Shown here: piece by piece, positions 6,285 through 11,677 of the stretch
How the letters are laid out: every line of letters begins with the position of its first letter
Numbering within the stretch: the stretch's first letter is position 1
DNA from: Hyphomicrobiales bacterium
GTDB lineage: Bacteria; Pseudomonadota; Alphaproteobacteria; Rhizobiales; JALURZ01
Assembly (NCBI GenBank): GCA_027058735.1
Contig: JALURZ010000138.1
Span: 1 to 11,677, forward strand
Reading direction: 5' to 3'
Length of the DNA: 11,677 bases
Notes under the pieces: model-generated
Told to the model about the DNA's origin: nothing
What the model saw: the letters and a program-made list of their open reading frames with translations, nothing else
Databases searched by the model: none
Position numbers and translations under genes: made by a program

Positions 6285-7118
6285 CTACGCGATCGGGTCT
6301 TCGCCGCTCTGGACAATTTTCGGGTCGGGAACGCCCACGATTTCCGCGTTCTTGTCCGCATAGTCGAGACCGCCCAGCACGGTGCGCAGGCAATTGAGCC
6401 GGGCGCGGCGTTTGTCGTTGGCGCGTACCACCGTCCACGGCGCATGATCGGTATGGGTGCGGCGCAGCATGTCATCGCGGGCCTTTGAATAGTCGTCCCA
6501 CTTGTCGACGGCGGCAAGGTCTATGGGGCTCAGCTTCCACTTTTTCAAGGGATCGGTGAGGCGCCGGTGAAACCGGTACAACTGCTGCTCGCGCCCGATT
6601 GTGAGGAAGAACTTGAACAGGTGAATGCCGTCGCGCACCAGGGCGTGCTCGAATTCCGGGGCTTCCTCGAAAAACCGGGACACCTGATCCTCGCTGCAAA
6701 AGCCCATGACCCGCTCGACCCCGGCGCGGTTGTACCAGGAGCGGTCGAACAGTGTGATATCCCCGGCCGTTGGCAGATGGGCCACATAGCGCTGAAAATA
6801 CCATTGCCCGCGTTCGGCATCGCTCGGCTTCGACAGGGCGACCGCGCGCGCATGACGCGGATTGAGGTGCTGGCGGAAACGGCTGATGGTGCCGCCCTTG
6901 CCCGCCGCATCGCGGCCCTCGAACACGACGACGACCCGCGCGCCGCTGGCCCGCGCCCAGTCCTGCATCTTGAGCAGTTCGATCTGCAGGCTGCGCAGCT
7001 CGCGTTCATAGCGTTTGGTCTTCATGCGTTTCCTGAAGGGATAATCGCCGCTGGCAAACGCGCGCGCGACGATCTGCGGATCGAGATCGACCAGATCGAT
7101 GGACGGTGAAGCATTCAA
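6285..7118 (-). CDS. ppk2: polyphosphate kinase 2
   Basis: Single-domain PPK2, a P-loop kinase that transfers phosphate between polyphosphate and nucleotides (mainly phosphorylating GDP or ADP in characterised class I members). The 277 residues include Walker A with EGRDAAGKGG (67-76, K74), SKPSDAERGQWYFQRY (96-111), Walker B with FDRSWYNRAGVE (124-135), and the lid region with REQQLYRFHRR (176-186) and LKKWKLSPID (191-200). Length fits single-domain enzymes. The start is a TTG at 7118. It is preferred over the later ATG of MKTKRYERE because a clear AAGGGA site lies 8 bases upstream and the family has residues before that Met. It is the distal gene of a pair with the OsmC gene, with a 13-base gap. 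Confidence 0.92.
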   Translation of the reverse strand: MNASPSIDLVDLDPQIVARAFASGDYPFRKRMKTKRYERELRSLQIELLKMQDWARASGARVVVVFEGRDAAGKGGTISRFRQHLNPRHARAVALSKPSDAERGQWYFQRYVAHLPTAGDITLFDRSWYNRAGVERVMGFCSEDQVSRFFEEAPEFEHALVRDGIHLFKFFLTIGREQQLYRFHRRLTDPLKKWKLSPIDLAAVDKWDDYSKARDDMLRRTHTDHAPWTVVRANDKRRARLNCLRTVLGGLDYADKNAEIVGVPDPKIVQSGEDPIA

Positions 7119-7126
7119 GAGCGGTA

Positions 7127-7132
7127 TCCCTT
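7127..7132 (-). promoter_or_regulatory. ribosome binding site of ppk2
   Basis: On the minus strand AAGGGA lies 8 bases before the TTG at 7118 and touches the last base of the osmC-family stop codon (7132-7134). This decides the rare TTG start and suggests translational coupling of the two genes. Confidence 0.65.
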
Positions 7133-7617
7133 CACGTATCCGAAACCGTTATCTCGCCCAGCACGGTCACATCGAAACTGACCGAATTGCCGATAAAGCA
7201 CTCGTCATGCGCGGCATCGTGCAGGGTCATGGCCTGTTCGGCCATGGCCGCGTCGGCGACGCGCACGCGCGGGCGCAGAGTGGCGCTCACAAACCGGCCC
7301 GCCTCATCGCCGCCGCGCTCAACCATGATGCCCGACGCATCGTCTTCATAGGCCGTCACAACGACGCCGGCAACCGAACAAAGATGCAGATAGGTCAGCA
7401 TGTGGCAGGCCGACAGGGCGCAGACCAGCATTTCTTCGGGGTTGAGGCGCTCCCGGCTGCCCCGGAACGCCGGATCGGCGCCCCCCGGCAGCGGCGCCTT
7501 GCCGTCAAGCAGAATATCGTGTTCGCGTCCATAGCCGCGGTAGGACGCAGTGCCCTCGCCACGGTTGCCGGTCCAGCGGATGGTGGCCGTATAGTGATGT
7601 TTGCGCGCGCCGCTCAT
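7132..7617 (-). CDS. OsmC family peroxiredoxin-like protein
   Basis: Member of the OsmC/Ohr superfamily, cytoplasmic thiol peroxidases that remove organic hydroperoxides during osmotic and oxidative stress. The 161-residue chain has the N-terminal sheet with ATIRWTGNRGEGTASYRGY (11-29), the central helix NPEEMLVCALSACHMLTYL (59-77) with C71 at the peroxidatic position, and C140 in DECFIGNSV (138-146) at the second cysteine. Extra cysteines at 66 and 80 are present. Length is slightly above the usual 140. It precedes ppk2 with a 13-base gap, probably in one transcript, so both may belong to a stress response. No clear Shine-Dalgarno sequence precedes the ATG at 7617. Physiological substrate unknown. 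Confidence 0.88.
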   Translation of the reverse strand: MSGARKHHYTATIRWTGNRGEGTASYRGYGREHDILLDGKAPLPGGADPAFRGSRERLNPEEMLVCALSACHMLTYLHLCSVAGVVVTAYEDDASGIMVERGGDEAGRFVSATLRPRVRVADAAMAEQAMTLHDAAHDECFIGNSVSFDVTVLGEITVSDT

Positions 7618-7639
7618 TGGGGTTCAGGCCCGTTCGGTC

Positions 7640-7662
7640 CGTCCGGTTTGAGGAAACGGACG
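7640..7662. repeat. bulged hairpin upstream of osmC-family gene
   Basis: CGTCCGGTTT (7640-7649), loop GAGG, and AAACGGACG (7654-7662) pair over nine bases with one bulged G. It lies 23-45 bases upstream of the OsmC start, so it would sit in the 5' leader of that transcript. Confidence 0.35.
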
Positions 7663-7727
7663 CATAGCCTAGCGCGTTGCGCACGCCTCCTTCAAGCATG
7701 CGGCGAGGCGGGCGGGAGGCAGGCACC

Positions 7728-7750
7728 CGGGGCAAGCCCCGCGAAGGGGC
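7728..7750. repeat. two mutually exclusive GC hairpins
   Basis: CGGGGC (7728-7733) pairs with GCCCCG (7736-7741). The same GCCCC block (7736-7740) can instead pair with GGGGC (7746-7750) around a GCGAA loop. The two folds compete for one segment. No T-run follows on the minus strand. Confidence 0.35.
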
Positions 7751-7799
7751 GCGCATCTTGCCTGGTTTCCCCTCCCCCTCGCGCGACCCCCGCATCATT

Positions 7800-7851
7800 G
7801 GCCGGAGCCGCGCGCCGGATCGTGGCGCATGGCTCCGGCCGTCAGACGGCC
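7800..7851. repeat. long inverted repeat in the DUF2892-OsmC spacer
   Basis: Perfect 10-base arms GGCCGGAGCC (7800-7809) and GGCTCCGGCC (7831-7840) enclose a second stem, GCGCC (7812-7816) with GGCGC (7824-7828), and a 7-base loop. The right arm overlaps a competing hairpin, GGCCGT (7837-7842) with ACGGCC (7846-7851). The structure lies 35-86 bases after the DUF2892 stop on the minus strand. It could stabilise or end that transcript, though no T-run follows. Confidence 0.5.
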
Positions 7852-7885
7852 GCTCTCCTCGGGACTGTCGCCGCCTGCGCGACAT

Positions 7886-8077
7886 TCAGCCGTTGGTTTT
7901 CACACCCAGCAGCGCATAAAGCGGGCACATGCCGACAAACGCGGTCACCAGCGGCACCACGCCGATCCAGCCGACCCAGTTATAGCCGGTGGCCGGCCCG
8001 AACAGCGCAAAGGCGATCAGGGCGGCGCCGAGGACGATGCGGATGATCTTGTCGGCCGATCCGATATTTTTTTGCAT
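7886..8077 (-). CDS. DUF2892 (YgaP-like) small membrane protein
   Basis: Inner-membrane protein of 63 residues with the DUF2892 fold, the membrane part found in YgaP-type rhodaneses. It starts MQKNIGSADKIIRIVLGAAL, has two hydrophobic helices (about 12-28 and 33-57), and ends with the family motif GMCPLYALLGVKT (49-61), including one cysteine. No rhodanese domain is attached. ATG 8077 is chosen because GGAGA precedes it at good distance on the minus strand and family proteins start here. An upstream in-frame ATG at 8143 would add 22 residues unlike the family. It follows the Crp/Fnr gene on the same strand with a 93-base gap. Exact function unknown. A role in sulfur or redox homeostasis is only suggested by family context. 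Confidence 0.82.
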   Translation of the reverse strand: MQKNIGSADKIIRIVLGAALIAFALFGPATGYNWVGWIGVVPLVTAFVGMCPLYALLGVKTNG

Positions 8078-8160
8078 TGTCGTTCTCCAGAATGTTTGGG
8101 CGCAACGGGCGCGCGCCCCGTCAATCGGGGACAACCAAAGCACGCCGCACTATCCCGGTC

Positions 8161-8175
8161 TGTAACTTAGTCACA
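8161..8175. promoter_or_regulatory. possible Crp/Fnr-type operator
   Basis: On the minus strand this reads TGTGACTAAGTTACA, two 6-base half-sites with one mismatch around TAA. It overlaps the stop of the Crp/Fnr gene and lies 84-98 bases upstream of the DUF2892 start. The half-site TGTGA is Crp-like, but the gap between half-sites is one base shorter than in standard Crp or Fnr sites, so the call is tentative. Confidence 0.3.
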
Positions 8176-8893
8176 CTCGATGCATATTTTCGCGCCCTTC
8201 TCCATCCTGTCTGCGGGCCCGGTCCAGAAAGGCGCGCAACGCCGCCGCATCGGCCAGCACGATGCGCCCGCGGGCAAGATCGATCCACCCCTTGCGCTCG
8301 AACTCCTTCAGCAGGCGGCTGACGACCTCACGCGCCGAGCCAAGTTCAACGGCAATGGCCTGATGGGTCATCTGGAGGATGCCATCGCAGTTCCGGTCAA
8401 CAAGAAACTGCGCCAACCTCTTGTGCATATTGGAAAACGCGATTTCCTGGATAAGCACCATGAGGTCGTAAAACCGGCTGCCATAAGACGCCAGCACGAA
8501 CCTGCGGAATGTTTCGCATTCGTTGAGAATCCGGTTGAACACCGATTTCGGCAGGGCCAGCGCCTGTGTGGGCGATTCCGTGATCGCGGCGGCCTGGTAG
8601 GTTTCGTCCGCCATCAGGCACGAGGTTGTCAGAATGCAGCTCTCGCCGCGGGCGATGCGATAAAGAACGATTTCGCGGCCCGTCCGCGTCGTCATATGCA
8701 CGCGCACGGTGCCTGCGAACAAAAGCAGGAAATTATTGCATGGCGCACCGGGCTCAAAGACAGTGGTGCCCGTGTCAAGCTGCAGCAGCCGCGCGCTGGC
8801 GATGATCTCGCGCCGCGGCTTTGCCGCAAGATCACAAAGGCCCGGCACCTGTTTCAGGCACGCCGCCAGCCGGGCTTTTTCCTGATCCTCCAT
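8171..8893 (-). CDS. Crp/Fnr family transcriptional regulator
   Basis: Cytoplasmic DNA-binding regulator, 240 residues. Residues about 22-125 form the cyclic-nucleotide-binding-like beta barrel (FEPGAPCNNFLLLFAGTVRV, 46-65). A long dimerisation helix spans about 128-165, and the C-terminal winged helix-turn-helix spans about 172-215, with QAIAVELGSAREVVSRLLKE (178-197) as the helix-turn-helix. R188, E189 and R193 match the DNA-contact positions of Crp, and E189, S192 and R193 match those of Fnr. The barrel carries ESCILTTSCLM (84-94) with two cysteines, characteristic of a Crp/Fnr subgroup often found next to DUF2892 genes. There is no N-terminal Fnr iron-sulfur cysteine cluster. ATG 8893 has only a weak ribosome binding site. 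It is divergent from the FixH-like gene and upstream of DUF2892. The signal is unknown, possibly redox. Confidence 0.88.
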   Translation of the reverse strand: MEDQEKARLAACLKQVPGLCDLAAKPRREIIASARLLQLDTGTTVFEPGAPCNNFLLLFAGTVRVHMTTRTGREIVLYRIARGESCILTTSCLMADETYQAAAITESPTQALALPKSVFNRILNECETFRRFVLASYGSRFYDLMVLIQEIAFSNMHKRLAQFLVDRNCDGILQMTHQAIAVELGSAREVVSRLLKEFERKGWIDLARGRIVLADAAALRAFLDRARRQDGEGRENMHRV

Positions 8894-9047
8894 GGCGCCG
8901 GCATCATCCGTTTGGTAAAATTTGACTTAAATGCCACACCCGATCTTAGCCGCAATTTAGAATGAGTGCGCTATCTTTGTGCGCATTCGGGCCGCCTGTG
9001 TCCTTGAGCGGGCACGGGAACAACACATTGCCGGAGCCAGGACAGCC
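8894..9047. promoter_or_regulatory. divergent spacer between Crp/Fnr and FixH-like genes
   Basis: This 154-bp spacer holds an AT-rich core (about 8910-8965). On the minus strand TTGCGG (8955-8950) and TTTAAG (18 bases later) could be the regulator's promoter. On the plus strand TAGAAT (8958-8963) is a possible -10 without a good -35. An imperfect 13-base palindrome ATTTGACTTAAAT sits at the core and resembles half of an Fnr box. All assignments are tentative. Confidence 0.3.
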
Positions 9048-9560
9048 ATGCGCATCTTTCCCAGCCAGATACGGCGCGCCGCGGGACCCACCGTGGCGGC
9101 CGGGCTGGCGGGGGCGGCGGTCTGGGCTGTGGTCGCCAACTACACCCGGCCCGACTACACCGCCTTTGAATCCGCGTTCTGGAACCAGCGCGCCATCTAT
9201 GCCGGCGATCAGATCGCGCTGCGCCGGCCGAGGCCCGAAAATCTGGATATCCGCACGCCCAAGGGCTGGAGCGGAAAAATCCGCATCGACCAGCCGGACG
9301 ACAGGCTGGTCATGGATCTGGTCGATCGCCAGGGCAATGCGATCCCGGGACTGTTCGTGACGGCAAGGGTTCGCGACCATACCGGCCGGCGGATTGCCGC
9401 CCACCGGGTCTTGAGCCAGGATGCGGACGGCGTCTATCGCAGCAATGCGCTTGGCCTCGGCAAGGGGCGCTGGGATATCGTGCTGAGGGCGGACGATCCC
9501 GCCAGCCGCAACGGCACGGAGCTTCTGTTTCGCGTCGAAAAGCGTATTTCAACCGATTGA
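9048..9560 (+). CDS. FixH-like membrane-anchored protein
   Basis: 170-residue protein with an N-terminal cytoplasmic basic stretch, one membrane helix (about 12-30) and a periplasmic beta-rich domain. The domain contains VMDLVDRQGNAIPGLFVTARV (88-108), then DGVYRSNALGLGKGRWDIVL (127-146). The pattern of a 'D..G..I.G..V' strand and a late 'G.Y....L.L..G.WD' strand is that of FixH/YtkA-like proteins, which by family knowledge assist cbb3 oxidase or copper-related assembly. Length is close to FixH (150-170). No fixG, fixI or fixS lies beside it. ATG 9048 is chosen for the AGGA site at 9039-9042 and the fit of the signal anchor. A start at the upstream GTG (8979) would add 23 residues. Assignment to FixH is by pattern and moderately sure. 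Confidence 0.55.
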   Translation: MRIFPSQIRRAAGPTVAAGLAGAAVWAVVANYTRPDYTAFESAFWNQRAIYAGDQIALRRPRPENLDIRTPKGWSGKIRIDQPDDRLVMDLVDRQGNAIPGLFVTARVRDHTGRRIAAHRVLSQDADGVYRSNALGLGKGRWDIVLRADDPASRNGTELLFRVEKRISTD

Positions 9561-9611
9561 CGCCAACTGCCTTCGCGCCCGCGCGGACCCCGCGATGGCG
9601 CCGTGCTGCGC

Positions 9612-9640
9612 TTGACGCCCGCGCGCTTTTTCGCTGATGG
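9612..9640 (+). promoter_or_regulatory. candidate promoter of the thioesterase gene
   Basis: TTGACG (9612-9617) lies 17 bases from TGATGG (9635-9640). The -35 is good and the -10 weak, a style also seen before 4293. The remainder of the 118-bp spacer shows only the GAGGAGG ribosome binding site at about 9667. Confidence 0.3.
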
Positions 9641-9678
9641 TCTCGAGTGAGGCACCAGGGCATTGAGGAGGCGGGGAC

Positions 9679-10068
9679 ATGCCGCAAGACGCGGTGATTG
9701 GCCGGGGTGAAGCGGCCGTGCGGACACTGGCGATGCCGGCGGACACCAATCCGGCCGGTGACATTTTCGGCGGCTGGCTGATGTCGCAGATGGATATCGC
9801 CGGCGCGATCGTTGCCTGCCAGCGGGCTGGCGGCCGCGTCGTCACGGTCGCCGTCGACGGCATGGAATTTCATGAACCCGTCTTCGTGGGCGATCTGGTG
9901 AGTTGCTATGTGACGATCACGAAGGTGGGCGGCACGTCTGTTACCGTCCACATCGAAACGACCGCCCGGCGCGGGCGCACCGGCAACGAGGTCAAGGTGA
10001 CCGAGGGCACGTTTGTCTATGTCGCGCTGGACGACAACCGGCGCCCGCGCGGCGTGAACGGCGCCTGA
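9679..10068 (+). CDS. YciA-like acyl-CoA thioesterase (hotdog fold)
   Basis: Cytoplasmic hexameric hotdog-fold enzyme that hydrolyses acyl-CoA thioesters to free acid and CoA. The 129 residues match YciA-like proteins: RTLAMPADTNPAGDIFGGWL (15-34) with N24, followed by MSQMDIAG (35-42), whose D39 is the catalytic Asp of this family. Next come VDGMEFHEPVFVGDLVSCY (59-77), the cofactor-binding strand VTVHIETTARR (88-98) and TEGTFVYVALD (108-118). Length is typical. A strong GAGGAGG lies upstream of ATG 9679. It has its own spacer on both sides and is followed by a stem-loop, so it is probably a single-gene unit. Chain-length preference cannot be read from sequence. Family members act on broad or short/medium acyl-CoAs. 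Confidence 0.88.
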   Translation: MPQDAVIGRGEAAVRTLAMPADTNPAGDIFGGWLMSQMDIAGAIVACQRAGGRVVTVAVDGMEFHEPVFVGDLVSCYVTITKVGGTSVTVHIETTARRGRTGNEVKVTEGTFVYVALDDNRRPRGVNGA

Positions 10069-10087
10069 GGGCCAAGCGGATTCATGT

Positions 10088-10121
10088 CCGTCCGGCCGGC
10101 ATAATTGTGCTGGCCGGGCGG
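10088..10121 (+). terminator. strong stem-loop after the thioesterase gene
   Basis: A 13-bp stem (10088-10100 with 10109-10121) containing two G-U pairs closes an 8-base loop, ATAATTGT, 20 bases after the stop at 10068. No T-run follows (GCGCAAAATC), so it is not a classical intrinsic terminator. It may aid termination or protect the mRNA 3' end. Confidence 0.45.
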
Positions 10122-10172
10122 CGCAAAATCGCCTAACTCATGGGCTTGGCGACGCGCAGGAGAACAGCCCGC

Positions 10173-10385
10173 ATGGAAAAGGACAAGATGCTGGGCATAG
10201 GCCTGGCGGGACTGGGCATCGCCGCGATCTGTTATTTCACGCCCATGCTGATCCTTTTCCTCCGGGTTTTCGGCCTCGGCTCGCTGGTGGCGTGGCTGAA
10301 TTTGCTGCTTGTTCCCGCCATGGTCCTGTTCGCCGCGATGACCCTCCTTTCGGCGTGGAAATATCTGTGCCAGACGACCCGTTGA
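10173..10385 (+). CDS. MerF-like small membrane protein lacking the cysteine pair
   Basis: 70-residue inner-membrane protein with two predicted helices, about 6-30 (GIGLAGLGIAAICYFTPMLI) and 40-63. The pattern GLGIAAICYFTPMLILFLRVFGLG with LLLVPAMVLFAAMTL closely follows the mercury importer MerF, where the equivalent CCFTP holds a Hg(II)-binding cysteine pair. Here it is CYFTP, with C20 alone, and the C-terminal cysteine pair of MerF is also gone (C66 only). Mercury transport is therefore doubtful. No merR, merA, merT or merP is present. ATG 10173 follows an AGGAGA site (10158-10163). The ATG at 10140 lacks one. The TupA-like gene follows on the same strand after a 75-base gap. Assignment is by membrane pattern, moderately sure. 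Confidence 0.6.
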   Translation: MEKDKMLGIGLAGLGIAAICYFTPMLILFLRVFGLGSLVAWLNLLLVPAMVLFAAMTLLSAWKYLCQTTR

Positions 10386-10392
10386 CACCTGG

Positions 10393-10422
10393 TTGGCAAA
10401 ACCCGGGCAATCCCTGTAAGAT
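10393..10422 (+). promoter_or_regulatory. candidate promoter of the tupA-like gene
   Basis: TTGGCA (10393-10398) and TAAGAT (10417-10422) are 18 bases apart in the 75-bp gap before the tungstate-binding protein gene. A TTGACA at 10382-10387, overlapping the MerF-like stop, is an alternative -35 without a good partner. Confidence 0.35.
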
Positions 10423-10460
10423 ACCGCCGGAGCGGGGAAATTACAAAAGGGAAGATGGCC

Positions 10461-11303
10461 ATGTGGCGCAATGGTGCCGGGTTTTTCGCTTTGGCCTGTC
10501 TGGCGCTCGTGGCTGTCGCGGCCCGGCCCGGCCAGGGTCAGGGCGCGGAGAATTCGTTTCGCCTGGCCGTCACCACATCGTTTGAAAATTCCGGTCTGGC
10601 GGCGGATCTTCTGCCCCGCTTCACGAAGAAGACCGGCATCCGCGTCGATCTTGTCGTCGTGGGCACCGGCCAGGCGCTGAAGCTGGGCCGGCGCGGCGAT
10701 GTCGATGCGCTGCTCGTCCATGCCAAGAAGGATGAGGAAAAATTCGTCGCGGACGGGTTTTCAGATCGGCGCCTCGATGTCATGTACAACGATTTCATCA
10801 TTGTCGGCCCGAAAAACGATCCAGCGAAAATCCGCGGCCTGAAGAAGATCACCGAGACCTTGCGCGCGATCCGCGATACCGGATCCACATTCATGAGCCG
10901 GGGCGATGACAGCGGCACCCATAAAAAGGAAATCAGCCTGTGGAGCCTGATCGGTGTCGATGCCAGGGCGCTCAAGACGCCGTGGTACCGGCGTACCGGT
11001 TCAGGCATGGGCGCGACACTGAATACGGCCGCGGCGCTCAATGTCTACACCATGGTCGATCGCGGCACCTGGTTGAGCTTCAAGAACAAGCAGGACCTGG
11101 AGTTGCTGGTCAGTGACGACCCGCCGCTGTTCAACCAGTACGGGGTGCTGGTTGTCAGCAGGAAACGCCATCCGCATGTCAGGTATGACCATGCGCGCAT
11201 GTTTCAAGACTGGATCACATCCGCGGAAGGCCAATCGGCCATTGCCGCCTACCGCGTGCAGGGCCACCAGCTTTTCATGCCCAATGCGGCGCCGAATTCC
11301 TGA
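10461..11303 (+). CDS. tupA: tungstate ABC transporter substrate-binding protein, TupA-like
   Basis: Periplasmic oxyanion-binding protein that captures tungstate for an ABC importer (TupABC). It starts with a Sec signal peptide: a short basic N-terminus, a hydrophobic core FFALACLALVAVAA (8-21), and likely cleavage near QGQGAEN. The mature chain opens with RLAVTTSFENSGL (34-46), which holds the anion-binding TTS loop. It continues with YNDFIIVGP (109-117), the TupA hallmark FMSRGDDSGTHKKE (144-157) and YTMVDRGTW (196-204). The total of 280 residues is normal. AAGGG at 10447-10451 is 9 bases from ATG 10461 but only 3 from ATG 10455, so the later Met is preferred. No tupB permease or tupC ATPase follows: the next gene is on the other strand, so partners must be elsewhere. 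Confidence 0.9.
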   Translation: MWRNGAGFFALACLALVAVAARPGQGQGAENSFRLAVTTSFENSGLAADLLPRFTKKTGIRVDLVVVGTGQALKLGRRGDVDALLVHAKKDEEKFVADGFSDRRLDVMYNDFIIVGPKNDPAKIRGLKKITETLRAIRDTGSTFMSRGDDSGTHKKEISLWSLIGVDARALKTPWYRRTGSGMGATLNTAAALNVYTMVDRGTWLSFKNKQDLELLVSDDPPLFNQYGVLVVSRKRHPHVRYDHARMFQDWITSAEGQSAIAAYRVQGHQLFMPNAAPNS

Positions 11304-11381
11304 TTGTTTCGCCGTTTGGTGTTTTGTTCCGGGCGCGGGCGCTGCGGGTGCGGACACACCGAAGGTCCCGCAATGGGCGGG

Positions 11382-11677
11382 TCAATTGCGCCGGGGCGGC
11401 GCCGGCACGTTCAGTTTCAGAAAATTCTCCGCAGCTTCCGCCTGCTCCGGGTTGTATTTTTTCAACAGCCGCAGCGCCTCCTCGACGAGTTTGTCGTCGC
11501 CCGCCCATTTGCCGGCCTGAATGGCCAGCCGGTGTACGGTCGGGTCCGTTTCTAAGGCTTTCAGCAATATGCGCAGATGGGGCAGCGCTTCGCGAAACCG
11601 TGCCGCGAAATGCAGGGTCACGGCCAATGTCAAACGCGAGTTGATCGCATTGGGATCGCGCGCGATGGCCGCCATGT
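11382..11677 (-). CDS. TPR-type helical repeat protein, C-terminal fragment
   Basis: C-terminal part of an alpha-helical repeat protein, which enters from beyond the right edge of the window. The visible 97 residues include IARDPNAINSRLTLAVTLHF and ARFREALPHLRILLKALETD, with the small and aromatic residue spacing of a tetratricopeptide repeat. They are followed by another helix pair (VHRLAIQAGKWAGDDKLVEEALRLLKKYNP). A basic, Pro-rich tail ends the chain. The Met at 11675 could be a start but falls inside a repeat-like unit and lacks visible upstream sequence, so the gene is treated as partial. It is convergent with the tupA-like gene. The gap between them (11304-11381) shows no convincing terminator. 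Partner and function unknown. Confidence 0.6.
   Translation of the reverse strand, partial: MAAIARDPNAINSRLTLAVTLHFAARFREALPHLRILLKALETDPTVHRLAIQAGKWAGDDKLVEEALRLLKKYNPEQAEAAENFLKLNVPAPPRRN

Noticed and set aside
7099..8046. 315-residue open frame on the plus strand
   Set aside because: Antisense to OsmC and DUF2892 genes and through the hairpin-rich spacer. Its composition is that of non-coding GC-rich DNA.
8116..8130. CCCCG-TCAAT-CGGGG hairpin upstream of DUF2892
   Set aside because: A five-pair stem is expected by chance in such GC-rich spacers, and it overlaps a possible TTGACG on the minus strand, so no separate role is claimed.
8180..8965. 261-residue open frame on the plus strand
   Set aside because: Antisense to the Crp/Fnr gene, whose helix-turn-helix and barrel motifs are clear.
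11367..11381. Small CCCGC/GCGGG hairpin before the TPR gene stop
   Set aside because: Only five base pairs and no T-run on either strand. Too weak to call a terminator.
1..11677. CRISPR array, tRNA, rRNA, transposase or defence island
   Set aside because: No regularly spaced repeats, no tRNA cloverleaf or CCA-ended candidate noticed, no rRNA segment and no transposase motif. A HerA fragment alone, without NurA or a Sir2-type partner, does not make a defence system.

Overview
The window is GC-rich and densely coded, and its gene content points to an alphaproteobacterium. The evidence is a CheZ-type phosphatase of the short QDITGQ kind, a DUF2852 membrane protein, a HerA-like ATPase, a gluconate/alcohol-dehydrogenase-type dihaem cytochrome c, and TTGAC-type promoters with weak -10 elements. 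No ribosomal RNA, tRNA, CRISPR array, transposase or phage gene was found. The genus cannot be named from sequence alone.

Layout. 1-748: 3' part of a chemotaxis phosphatase gene (+), running convergently into a PLP-dependent threonine/serine dehydratase (745-1728, -). 1729-1903 is a divergent spacer with a 19-bp palindrome. 1904-2215: DUF2852 membrane protein (+). 2216-2342: a conspicuously AT-rich spacer with a candidate promoter and a hairpin over the next ribosome binding site. 2343-3578: HerA-like ATPase that stops right after its Walker B motif. From about 3580 the sequence becomes, without any insertion element, the C-terminal two thirds of a dihaem cytochrome c (to 4218). This is a gene-gene fusion scar or an assembly join. 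4226-4272: promoter with a 9-bp-arm palindrome typical of a TetR-type operator, in front of a dihydroorotate-dehydrogenase-like flavoprotein (4293-5357). 5495-6274: a short-chain dehydrogenase lacking the usual Tyr/Lys catalytic pair.

From 8893 down to 6285 all genes lie on the minus strand: a Crp/Fnr regulator, a small DUF2892 membrane protein, a hairpin-rich 268-bp spacer, then an OsmC-family protein tightly coupled to a polyphosphate kinase 2. This looks like a stress/redox block. Divergent from the Crp gene is a FixH-like single-pass membrane protein (9048-9560), followed by a YciA-like acyl-CoA thioesterase, a MerF-like membrane protein without the metal-binding cysteine pair, and an orphan tungstate-binding protein (TupA-like). 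A TPR-protein fragment on the minus strand closes the window.

Most of the window is ordinary accessory and housekeeping content. I do not see a complete novel system. The points worth following are the HerA/cytochrome junction, the palindromic operator before the flavoprotein gene, the catalytic-residue loss in the SDR, the cysteine-poor MerF-like protein beside TupA, and the structured spacer between DUF2892 and OsmC.
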